In this document: positions 1-5,743 of the stretch, in pieces
How the letters are laid out: each line of letters opens with the position of its first letter
Numbering within the stretch: the stretch's first letter is position 1
The notes under the pieces: model-generated
Databases searched by the model: none
What the model was told of the DNA's origin: nothing
What the model saw: only the letters and a program-made list of their open reading frames with translations
NCBI GenBank assembly: GCA_025362915.1
Contig: JANYEU010000010.1
Span: 1 to 6,019, forward strand
Reading direction: 5' to 3'
Length of the DNA stretch: 6,019 nucleotides
Source of the DNA: Chitinophagaceae bacterium
GTDB taxonomy: Bacteria; Bacteroidota; Bacteroidia; Chitinophagales; Chitinophagaceae
Program-made: the position numbers and the translations under genes

Positions 1-2
1 AA

Positions 3-86
3 CCGGCAATTCTTGCATTAATATTAATTTGTGTTGCAAGTAAACGAAAATATAGGCATCTTAGTTTCGAATTACTATTATTTTGA
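3..86 (+). CDS. Possible C-terminal end of a membrane protein, truncated by the window edge
   Basis: Frame 3 is open from the left edge to a TGA at 84-86. It encodes 27 residues: a hydrophobic stretch (PAILALILICVA) followed by a basic patch (SKRKYRH) and a short tail (LSFELLLF). This is the pattern of a last transmembrane helix followed by a cytoplasmic end. If real, the gene converges with the minus-strand gene ending at 106, leaving a 19-bp gap, which is a common arrangement. The other two forward frames hit stops sooner. No family can be recognised from so short a piece, and chance hydrophobic reading of AT-rich DNA is a real alternative. Confidence 0.33.
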   Translation, partial: PAILALILICVASKRKYRHLSFELLLF

Positions 87-105
87 GAAAAAACATGCCT
101 TATTC

Positions 106-978
106 CTAATGGCGACCGCCAAAAACCAACCCAATATAAACATTTAGAAACAGGTTATTTTTTGGATTATCCACCATTACGGCAATTTTCTCCGAATAAA
201 AATCTGCATTGAAGCCAACTTCCAAGGCAGACAATGTTTCCCTGTAACGTCCGTAATCAAACCTTAACGAGCCACGTGCATGCAATCCCGGTACAAAATG
301 TAAAGAAGAAAAACCTTTGCCAAAATCTGAAGCCCCAACAATAATGTTGGGATCTAAAAATGAAGTAGGGTTATCTGAATACTTAATATCTGACAATTCA
401 GTTGATGAGGTTGAATCTAACACCTGAAGATAATACGGTTTAAGTATTCCTAACGAAAATCCTCCACCAACAATTGCAGAAACCGCCACACCATTGTTTG
501 TTCCTTTATTACCAATCAGCAGTTGCCGCCCGAGTCCAAGTTTAAGTTGATAAAAATTATTTTCCTTACCATAAATAAAATCGTTTCCTACAGAAATCAC
601 ACTATAGCCCGGATAAGTGGTAATAGTTGGTGCCGGTGTCTGTTTTTGTTGGTTATGTTGCTTTTTTTCTCCCAGTTCCAACCACCAAAGATTTGTTCTT
701 TTTATTGTTTTATACTTGCCATGCTCGTAAAAAATACTTTCTCCATCAGTATTTAGCTTGATGCCCAACGCCCATTGCTTCTGATAAACCAATGCGCCCT
801 CTTCTTCTTGGTCAATCAATTTTTTTATATGTTCTCTTTGCTCAAGCGAACGTTGCCTACGCAATGCAGCGGCAGAAACCTTCACATGGCTTGAATCTTT
901 CGTAGCAGAATCATTCTGTGCTATTAAAAAAAAAGGTATAATTATAAGTAAGGTGGCAATGAAATGCTTCACAGTCAT
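106..978 (-). CDS. Exported, probably outer-membrane barrel-like protein of unknown function
   Basis: The product is 290 residues and starts at ATG. Residues 1-20 are a clear Sec signal peptide: a Lys at position 4, a hydrophobic core, and FLIAQ with likely cleavage after A20. Residues 31-62 are charged and helix-prone, with an Arg/Lys/Glu-rich run. From about residue 64 to the end the chain alternates hydrophobic and polar residues with many Gly and aromatics, for example YQKQWALGIKLNTDG, NFYQLKLGLGRQLL, GGGFSLGILKPYYLQV, LRFDYGRYRETLSALEVGF and LFLNVYIGLVFGG. This pattern suggests amphipathic transmembrane beta strands of a small outer-membrane barrel. I recall similar uncharacterised proteins with a 'KPYYL' and 'FDYGRY' core in Bacteroidota, but no function is known to me. 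There are no cysteines and no lipobox, so it is not a lipoprotein. It is divergent from the OsmC-family gene, with starts 34 bp apart. Function stays unknown; the envelope location is inferred. Confidence 0.85.
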   Translation of the reverse strand: MTVKHFIATLLIIIPFFLIAQNDSATKDSSHVKVSAAALRRQRSLEQREHIKKLIDQEEEGALVYQKQWALGIKLNTDGESIFYEHGKYKTIKRTNLWWLELGEKKQHNQQKQTPAPTITTYPGYSVISVGNDFIYGKENNFYQLKLGLGRQLLIGNKGTNNGVAVSAIVGGGFSLGILKPYYLQVLDSTSSTELSDIKYSDNPTSFLDPNIIVGASDFGKGFSSLHFVPGLHARGSLRFDYGRYRETLSALEVGFNADFYSEKIAVMVDNPKNNLFLNVYIGLVFGGRH

Positions 979-985
979 ATATTTG
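978..985 (+). promoter_or_regulatory. Candidate Bacteroidota -7 promoter box for the OsmC-family gene
   Basis: TATATTTG matches the Bacteroidota -7 consensus TAnnTTTG and lies 27 bp before the ATG at 1013, a suitable distance for a short leader. I see no TTTG at the usual -33 spacing. The box also overlaps the first base of the divergent gene's start codon. It rests on one half of the promoter only. Confidence 0.3.
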
Positions 986-1012
986 TTTGTAAATTTATGT
1001 AAAAATAGTACA

Positions 1013-1420
1013 ATGACATCAACTGTAATTTATAAAGGAGCGTTAAGAACTGAAATGAAGCACTTACAAAGTGGTTCTATAATAGAAAATGATGCCCCAG
1101 TGGATAACCACGGAAAGGGTGAAAGGTTTAGCCCGACTGATATGATGTGTACCGCGTTGGGAAGCTGCATGCTTACAACAATGGGAATTAAAGCCCGATC
1201 AATGAACATTGATTTGGTAGGTACTATTGTAGAAATTACCAAGATAATGAAAGCCGAGCCAAGAAGAATCGGTGGTATCAAGGCTTATGTTCATTTTGCA
1301 GAAGGAATAAATGCAGATGAACACCAACGTGAGATATTGGAACGTACTGCACGTACTTGTCCTGTGGAGAGAAGCCTTCATCCGGATATGGAATTGGATT
1401 TTCAATTCACTTGGGCATAG
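1013..1420 (+). CDS. OsmC-family protein (OsmC/Ohr fold, putative thiol-dependent peroxidase)
   Basis: The product is 135 residues, the usual length for this family. OsmC/Ohr proteins are cytoplasmic homodimers, and many reduce organic hydroperoxides with a pair of cysteines. Both are visible: Cys52 in ALGSCMLT at the start of the central helix (the peroxidatic position) and Cys116 in RTCPVERSL (the resolving position). A third cysteine, Cys46, lies one helical turn and a half before Cys52. The 'FSPTDMM' block has Thr42 where Ohr and OsmC usually have the catalytic Glu (PEQL or PEEL). This places the protein in the broader YhfA-like OsmC group, where peroxidase activity is less certain. The open frame extends upstream to a GTG at 953, but that would run into the divergent gene and add an atypical 20-residue N-terminus. 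The ATG at 1013 gives the canonical length and the typical start (MTSTVIYKG). The dcd gene follows 37 bp downstream on the same strand. Confidence 0.9.
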   Translation: MTSTVIYKGALRTEMKHLQSGSIIENDAPVDNHGKGERFSPTDMMCTALGSCMLTTMGIKARSMNIDLVGTIVEITKIMKAEPRRIGGIKAYVHFAEGINADEHQREILERTARTCPVERSLHPDMELDFQFTWA

Positions 1421-1457
1421 TCTAATCCTTTTTTAAACGAATTCTATAACAGAAGAC

Positions 1458-1994
1458 ATGATTTTATCCGACACCCGCATCTTGGAAGAAATAGCAATTG
1501 GTTCTATTAAGATAGAACCTTATCTACGGGATTGCTTAGGAAGTAATAGCTATGATGTTCATTTGGGAAAATGGTTGGCTACCTATGATTCCTTAGAACT
1601 GGATGCAAAAAAGCACAATACAATTACTTATTTCGAGATACCGGAAGAAGGTTTTGTCCTTCTTCCCACTGCTTTTTACTTGGGTGTTACCGAAGAATAC
1701 ACAGAAAGTCACGCACACGTGCCATTTTTGGAAGGAAAATCGAGTACAGGCCGTTTAGGTATTGATATTCACGCAACTGCTGGCAAAGGAGATGTTGGCT
1801 TCTGCGGAAACTGGACATTGGAAATCTCTTGTAAGCAACCCGTACGTATTTATGCCGGTATGCCTATAGGGCAACTTATTTATTTCCCGGTAGATGGTGA
1901 GATTGAAGAAAAATACAACCAAAAAAAGAATGCTAAATACAGTGGGCAGCCGAATAAACCCATTGAAAGCATGATGTGGAAAAACAAATTTTAA
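1458..1994 (+). CDS. dcd: dCTP deaminase
   Basis: The product is 178 residues, a normal length for Dcd, a homotrimer that deaminates dCTP to dUTP and so feeds dUMP to thymidylate synthesis. It starts with the typical MILSDTRI. Recognisable motifs are LGSNSYDVHLG (27-37), the nucleotide-binding GKSSTGRLG (93-101, with Ser95 and Arg99 at the positions of E. coli Ser111 and Arg115), HATAG (105-109), the catalytic Glu122 in WTLEIS (equivalent to E. coli Glu138), GMPIGQLIYFPV (134-145) and KYSGQ (160-164), near the C-terminal lid. Bifunctional, dUMP-forming Dcd enzymes carry Gly plus an aromatic residue after the HxTA motif, while monofunctional E. coli Dcd has His-Arg. This protein has Gly109-Lys110, so the product cannot be settled by motif alone. 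It may share a transcript with the OsmC-family gene 37 bp upstream. Nothing is truncated. Confidence 0.97.
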   Translation: MILSDTRILEEIAIGSIKIEPYLRDCLGSNSYDVHLGKWLATYDSLELDAKKHNTITYFEIPEEGFVLLPTAFYLGVTEEYTESHAHVPFLEGKSSTGRLGIDIHATAGKGDVGFCGNWTLEISCKQPVRIYAGMPIGQLIYFPVDGEIEEKYNQKKNAKYSGQPNKPIESMMWKNKF

Positions 1995-1997
1995 TAA

Positions 1998-2071
1998 AAA
2001 CGGGATTTGGTAGTCGTTAATCATAAGTGAATGGTTACAAACTTACTATTAACGACTACCGAATCCCGTTT
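1998..2071. terminator. Long inverted repeat between convergent genes, probable bidirectional terminator
   Basis: The arms 1998-2021 and 2048-2071 are 24 nt each and complementary except at one position, which becomes a G-U pair in the plus-strand RNA and a C/A mismatch in the minus-strand RNA. Inside the 26-nt loop, TAAGT (2024-2028) and ACTTA (2041-2045) can add five more pairs. Reading leftward, the stem is followed by five U residues (A1996-A2000 on the plus strand), an intrinsic-terminator signature for the lysM gene. Reading rightward only three U residues follow the stem. It starts 4 bp after the dcd stop and ends 8 bp before the stop of the opposing gene, exactly where a shared terminator would sit. 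Confidence 0.8.
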
Positions 2072-2078
2072 CCCATAT

Positions 2079-4070
2079 CTAGTAATTAACTGTTGCCGAA
2101 AATCTACCGTCTTGTACACCCAATGCATCTGCCGCTGCTGTATTTATCCTCATTAGTAGCCCAATATCCTCTTTTATGTTGGGTAATGGTCCCTTTACCT
2201 GCGCACAAACGCATTTATTATTACAAGTGATACGTACTATCGTCCCTTGGTTTATGTCGTTTATCAATACGTAAAACTTTTTATCGTCCCAGCCACTTTT
2301 CGATTTAAAAGTAGCCGCATCACCTCCCATAGTGTTTTTAGAAATGTTCTTTCTATTAAAATACCCCGCGTAATACCCTTCATCTTGGGCATATTTAGCA
2401 TATTTCGGTATGGGTTGGGGCTCAATATTGACAGTAATTTCTTTGGGCAATGATTTTTGAGCGGTCATTGAATCTTTTATAGCTTGTTGCATCACTGCTT
2501 TTCTGGCATTTATCGCAATAGCAGAATCTGGTTTTGCCACAATGGTGGAATCTATAACAGCCGTTACCTTATCCGTATTCCTTGATACAAAATGTGGAGT
2601 GTGATTTACTTTAATAGGAGGGGGAATACTATTTATTAACTCAAAAGTATCTTTTTTTTCAATCCGTACTGGGCTTTTAGTTGCTTCTTGTCCTACAATC
2701 AAAACCTGCCCAGGCTTTACTATATCATTTTTCATCCCGTTCCATTGCATCAATTGTGCTTCGGTTATTTTATAGGTCTTACTTATCCTATAAAGATTGT
2801 CGCCCTTAGATACTGTATATTTAATAGGATGTGTTTCTTTAATAATTGCCGCCGTAGGTGCTTCCTGTTGCTTGATAATGGTTGTAGGCTTTACAGGTAT
2901 TCCCAGGTTTTCATCTATTGTAGGAGCAGCCACTACTATTGGCATCTTACTTTCCGCACCCGGAAGTTTTATACTCGCACCTACCTTCAATATACTATTG
3001 CCATTCATCCCATTCAGCCGCATAATATCACCAACCGTAGTTTTATTGGCTCTAGCAATGCCCGATAACGTCTCGCCTGCCTTAATAATATGTACTGGCG
3101 TACCACTTTCCACTTCCTGAACCACAGGAGGTGGGGCAATAACAATCTGTTGTTTCACCACTTGCTTTATTGGTGCTTTTACTGCAGGTGTTTCTACTTT
3201 TTCCGTAGCCACAATTGGTTCGGTAGGCTTAATGGAATTGCTTGGTGTCTTAACATTTTCCCCTATTTTCAAAATACTTTTTCCATTCATGCCATTCAAT
3301 CGCATAATGTCGCCTACAGTTGTTTTATTGGCTTTTGCAATGCCAGATAAGGTCTCGCCAGCCTTTATTTCGTGCAATGAATAGTCTATTGTTTGCTCTT
3401 GAATGTTACTGGAAGCAACAATAGCTGTTGAAATGACCCTAGGTTTCTCTGGCGACGGCAATGCTTTATTGGTTATAGTAACAGTGGGCGCATTTTCTTT
3501 ATCCGTTGGCACAGGTACAGTAATATGTTTCACAGTATTTGTTACAGGCGTATCAATAGTTATGGCAGTATTGGTTTCAGGCATGATTCCCTTAGCCGTT
3601 TTTTGCAATGTATTATCCTTTGTTTCCTCTGGAATGGCGTTAGAAACAACAGTTGGGGTAGAAACCGCCACAGGTTTTGCAGGCGGAGCCAAAGGTGTAT
3701 TGGTTTCTGCAACTATTGGTGCAGTTGCTTTCGTCTTTGGCACAGATACGGCAACATGTTTTGCAGGAATGGCAACAGGAGTATCTATAACAGTGGCAGT
3801 ATTTGTTTTGGGCGTAGTTATTTTAGCGGAAGATTCCACAAATGGAATCTTAATATTCTTCCCAACACGCAAAACGCTCTTGGCAGTCATGTTGTTCAAC
3901 TTTTTTAGGATGCTTACTGTCGTTTTATTGTCCGCTGCTATCTGCTCCACGGTTTCTCCCGCCTTGATTGTGTGTAAAAAGTAACTGATTCTTTGTGCTA
4001 TCGAATAAAATGAAAAAAATAATAGGCAAGTGAACAATAAAAGTGCCTTAGAAAACCATATTTTAACCAT
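2079..4070 (-). CDS. Exported multi-LysM peptidoglycan-binding protein with degenerate RlpA-like C-terminal domain
   Basis: The product is 663 residues from the ATG at 4070. An in-frame TTG at 4118 would add 16 residues, overlap the upstream gene and bury the signal peptide, so I reject it. Residues 1-26 are a signal peptide (MVKIWF..FYSIAQ). Four LysM domains follow at about 32-76, 232-276, 326-370 and 417-460, each with an 'xAGET(V/L)..IA' or 'KGDNLYRIS' opening and a 'LKxGxxI' or 'VKPGQVL' close. They are joined by Thr/Pro/Ala/Val-rich linkers. LysM binds N-acetylglucosamine in peptidoglycan, so this is a periplasmic or cell-wall-associated protein. Residues about 560-663 resemble the RlpA-type double-psi beta barrel: GDAATFKSKSGWDDKKFY, GTIVRIT, VKGPLP, and LLMRINTAAADALGV near the end. 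The catalytic Asp of the RlpA 'NDRGPF' motif is absent, so binding rather than cleavage is likely. Residues 616-622 hold three clustered cysteines (CNNKCVC). It lies 26 bp downstream of the rsmF-like gene, so they probably share a transcript. Confidence 0.9.
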   Translation of the reverse strand: MVKIWFSKALLLFTCLLFFSFYSIAQRISYFLHTIKAGETVEQIAADNKTTVSILKKLNNMTAKSVLRVGKNIKIPFVESSAKITTPKTNTATVIDTPVAIPAKHVAVSVPKTKATAPIVAETNTPLAPPAKPVAVSTPTVVSNAIPEETKDNTLQKTAKGIMPETNTAITIDTPVTNTVKHITVPVPTDKENAPTVTITNKALPSPEKPRVISTAIVASSNIQEQTIDYSLHEIKAGETLSGIAKANKTTVGDIMRLNGMNGKSILKIGENVKTPSNSIKPTEPIVATEKVETPAVKAPIKQVVKQQIVIAPPPVVQEVESGTPVHIIKAGETLSGIARANKTTVGDIMRLNGMNGNSILKVGASIKLPGAESKMPIVVAAPTIDENLGIPVKPTTIIKQQEAPTAAIIKETHPIKYTVSKGDNLYRISKTYKITEAQLMQWNGMKNDIVKPGQVLIVGQEATKSPVRIEKKDTFELINSIPPPIKVNHTPHFVSRNTDKVTAVIDSTIVAKPDSAIAINARKAVMQQAIKDSMTAQKSLPKEITVNIEPQPIPKYAKYAQDEGYYAGYFNRKNISKNTMGGDAATFKSKSGWDDKKFYVLINDINQGTIVRITCNNKCVCAQVKGPLPNIKEDIGLLMRINTAAADALGVQDGRFSATVNY
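2961..3377 (-). repeat. Two nearly identical LysM modules (LysM2 and LysM3)
   Basis: LysM2 (codons at about 3243-3377) and LysM3 (about 2961-3095) share long runs such as TTVGDIMRLNGMNG and AGETLSGIA. They differ at only a few residues, for example Lys/Arg in GIAK/GIAR and ENVK/ASIK near the end. Their DNA differs at many more positions, mostly third codon bases. LysM1 and LysM4 are much more diverged, so modules 2 and 3 come from a later duplication. Confidence 0.85.
3357..3809 (-). repeat. Duplicated 74-residue linker within the LysM protein
   Basis: Protein residues 88-161 (3588-3809) and 165-238 (3357-3578) align over 74 positions without gaps, with about 34 identities by my count. Shared landmarks are TNTA..IDTPV, KH, VP, AP, KP, ST, and the ends DNTLQKTAKG and DYSLHEIKAG. 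The second copy runs directly into LysM2, while the first copy's end is not followed by a LysM. The repeat is Thr/Pro/Val rich, so composition inflates identity somewhat, but the ungapped register and rare shared residues support duplication. Confidence 0.75.
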
Positions 4071-4096
4071 GTGAAAGTAATATTTGAATAGTAAAA

Positions 4097-5470
4097 TTAA
4101 TCTTTTAAGATTCTCCAAGCTTGTGGATAGTAATTATTCATTCGATTGGGTAAAACTTTTGCCCATCCCAAGGGCAATCCACAATGTTTCACCAAATTCC
4201 AGCCAAGAGTCGACTCAATAAACAGGTCTTGCCGCCGCAAATACTGCAAGGCTTGCTGTTCATCAAGTTCCAATGCAGTAAACCCAGACAGATTTAGGTG
4301 GCTCATCGCCAATTCGTGGTGTGGTATCACATCCTTCCCCTTTATAGTACCCACTTCTATCCCTGCTTTCTTTATATATAATAGCTTAGCCAATGCTTGC
4401 AACGAAGAAAACCATTCTTCCGCAATTATTTTGATGGAATCACCTTGTTTAAAGTACGAATAACTGCCATCCAAAGGTAAAAAAGACTTGATAGTTTCTT
4501 GTTCTATCTTACTGATTGCCATTAATTTAGTTTCACTATAAAATCCTTCCATTCCTCCATCCTTTTTACTGAACGCGGCAATAAAGAAACCTTCTCCTTT
4601 AGTCAGGTAAGGATAAAATCGGTATCCATAAGCCCCTTTGTGTTCCGATTCTGTTTCTACTATTCCCCAATTATCCGCAAGTTTTAGTGGCAGGCTCCAC
4701 AGTTCCTCACTTTCCATCACCCTATCCAGCACATCCTCATCTTCTTCGCGGCTATAACTACAGGTACTGTAAACAAGCTTGCCGCCTTGCTTCAAACAAG
4801 GCAGTATATCCATCAAAATACGCTCTTGCCGTTGGCTACAAAGGCGCACATTGTTCTCACTCCACTCAGTTATGGCATCATTATCCTTCCTGAACAGCCC
4901 ACTACCGCTACAAGGCGCATCAATCACAATCACATCAAAATAATTCACCAACAAACTAAAGTGCGATGGGTCACTATTGGTTACAACCACATTGGCACTG
5001 CCCCATTTGGTGATGTTTTCTACCAATATACTGGCGCGCGCTTTTATCACTTCATTACTTACCACCAATCCATCGGCAAAATAACTTGCCAGCAAAGTAC
5101 TTTTTCCTCCCGGTGCGGCACATAAGTCCAAAACTTTCAATCCCGAAGTATTATCGCCCACCGTTTGCCTCAATACCTCCCATAAAAACATACTACTTGC
5201 CTCCTGTACATAATATCCGCCAGCATGAAAGAGGGGATCCAACGTAAAAGAGGGTCTTTTGGGTAAATAATAGGCATCCTTACACCAAGCAACAGGTTCA
5301 TTGGTGGTTCTTTCCACTTTTTTGGCAGGATTAATTCTAATAGACACAACCTGCTCCCCCGAAAGGTGGATGGCTTCAAAAGCGGTTTGTTCAAACCCTT
5401 TTATTCCCTGCAAAGATTCAATAAATAACGCTGGTAACACGGGGCGAAGATAAGTATTGGCAACTTCCAA
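4097..5470 (-). CDS. rsmF: RsmF-like rRNA cytosine-C5 methyltransferase (NOL1/NOP2/Sun family)
   Basis: The product is 457 residues, close to E. coli RsmF (about 479). The family uses S-adenosylmethionine to methylate cytosine C5 in RNA; E. coli RsmF modifies C1407 of 16S rRNA. Visible motifs are SIRINPAK (43-50), HAGGYYVQEASSM (82-94), the SAM loop VLDLCAAPGGKS (113-124), motif IV DAPCSGSGLFRK with Cys187, motif VI YSTCSYS with the catalytic nucleophile Cys237, and GEGFFIAAF (292-300). The C-terminal extension ends in GLPLGWAKVLPNRMNNYYPQAWR, like the PUA-type tail of RsmF and unlike RsmB. No ATG is available: an in-frame TAG lies at 5477-5479, and the next Met is residue 94, inside the core. 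The start is TTG at 5470 or GTG at 5440; the latter would give a typical 'MLPALFIESL' opening. The exact start and the target nucleotide are uncertain; the family is not. It heads a two-gene unit with the LysM gene. Confidence 0.93.
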   Translation of the reverse strand: MEVANTYLRPVLPALFIESLQGIKGFEQTAFEAIHLSGEQVVSIRINPAKKVERTTNEPVAWCKDAYYLPKRPSFTLDPLFHAGGYYVQEASSMFLWEVLRQTVGDNTSGLKVLDLCAAPGGKSTLLASYFADGLVVSNEVIKARASILVENITKWGSANVVVTNSDPSHFSLLVNYFDVIVIDAPCSGSGLFRKDNDAITEWSENNVRLCSQRQERILMDILPCLKQGGKLVYSTCSYSREEDEDVLDRVMESEELWSLPLKLADNWGIVETESEHKGAYGYRFYPYLTKGEGFFIAAFSKKDGGMEGFYSETKLMAISKIEQETIKSFLPLDGSYSYFKQGDSIKIIAEEWFSSLQALAKLLYIKKAGIEVGTIKGKDVIPHHELAMSHLNLSGFTALELDEQQALQYLRRQDLFIESTLGWNLVKHCGLPLGWAKVLPNRMNNYYPQAWRILKD

Positions 5471-5482
5471 ACACGACTATGT

Positions 5483-5509
5483 AAAAAAGGTCTTGTTATG
5501 TACAAAACC
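5483..5509 (-). terminator. Intrinsic-terminator-like hairpin just upstream of rsmF (possible attenuator)
   Basis: Read on the minus strand, an 8-bp stem (5502-5509 pairing with 5489-5496, one G-U pair) with a 5-nt loop is followed directly by six U residues (5483-5488). On the plus strand the stem has a mismatch and no U-tract, so the element points leftward. It ends 12 nt before the TTG start and 42 nt before the GTG start of rsmF. That leaves little or no room for a promoter between hairpin and gene. No minus-strand gene lies upstream of it inside this window. Confidence 0.55.
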
Positions 5510-5679
5510 AGCCGTGCATTGAGGTTTTATAGTGCCATTAAACAAAATATATTGCTAGCACCTCATCTAATACTGCCATTTTTTAATCCCTTAAACATGA
5601 ATATGTGTTTTTAATAAATCAATAAATACCTATACATCCTATAATTCAATACAGCTTATCAACATTTTTATTAAAGACA

Positions 5680-5710
5680 TTTTTCATAAATAGATTTACC
5701 ACTAAATTTG
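5680..5710 (+). promoter_or_regulatory. Bacteroidota-type promoter of the HTH-methyltransferase gene
   Basis: TAAATTTG at 5703-5710 is an exact match to the -7 consensus TAnnTTTG and lies 25 bp before the ATG at 5736. A T-run at 5680-5684, followed by C rather than the consensus G, sits about 19 bp upstream, at the right place for the -33 element. Transcription would start roughly at 5715-5720, giving a very short leader. Confidence 0.6.
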
Positions 5711-5743
5711 TAACCATTGTATAAGGTTAAACAATATGGTTAT
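5710..5743. promoter_or_regulatory. Imperfect palindrome with three GGTTA half-sites, candidate autoregulatory operator
   Basis: TAACC (5711-5715) and GGTTA (5738-5742) are inverted. Inside them, ATTGT (5716-5720) pairs with ACAAT (5731-5735), leaving a 10-nt loop and a 2-nt bulge. A third GGTTA lies at 5725-5729. Half-site centres are 13-14 bp apart. The element begins at the last base of the -7 box and covers the expected transcription start and the ATG. A DNA-binding protein here would block transcription, and the RNA hairpin would also hide the start codon. The adjacent gene itself encodes a MerR-type HTH. Confidence 0.45.

Larger units (their letters stand above)
5471..5735. other. AT-rich divergent intergenic region
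   Basis: There is no gene-sized ORF here. The middle (5581-5700) has about 21% G+C by hand count, clearly lower than the flanking genes. It holds the leftward terminator-like hairpin (5483-5509), two very short minus-strand reading frames (5538-5579, 13 codons, with AAGGG eight bases before its ATG; and 5496-5519, 7 codons), a heptamer AATAAAT repeated at 5613 and 5621, and the promoter and operator-like sites of the methyltransferase gene. It marks the junction between housekeeping genes and a probable accessory module. Confidence 0.6.

Noticed and set aside
12..40. Inverted repeat CTTGCA/TGCAAG near the left edge
   Set aside because: It is only 6 bp with a 17-nt loop and no U-tract, which is expected by chance in AT-rich DNA.
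54..100. Inverted repeat AGGCAT/ATGCCT downstream of the barrel-like gene, as its terminator
   Set aside because: The stem is short and the loop is 35 nt; the T-rich stretch after it is interrupted. It is too weak to call.
953..1012. Upstream GTG extension of the OsmC-family gene
   Set aside because: It would overlap the divergent gene's coding start and add 20 residues not seen in the family. The ATG at 1013 gives the standard length.
2031..2038. ATGGTTAC in the loop of the long hairpin, shared with the GGTTA sites at the methyltransferase start
   Set aside because: An 8-bp match over 6 kb is not remarkable, and the location in a terminator loop gives no regulatory reason.
3403..3984. A 193-codon open frame on the plus strand opposite the LysM gene
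   Set aside because: It is antisense to the Thr/Pro/Val-rich linkers, whose codon bias leaves the opposite strand open. Its hydrophobic, repetitive translation mirrors the linker repeats, and the true gene has a signal peptide and domains.
4071..4118. Upstream TTG start of the LysM gene overlapping rsmF
   Set aside because: It places 16 extra residues before a well-formed signal peptide and uses a rare start where an ATG is available at 4070.
5613..5627. Tandem AATAAAT heptamers as an attachment site or repeat array
   Set aside because: There are only two short copies in DNA of about 21% G+C and no matching copy elsewhere in the window.
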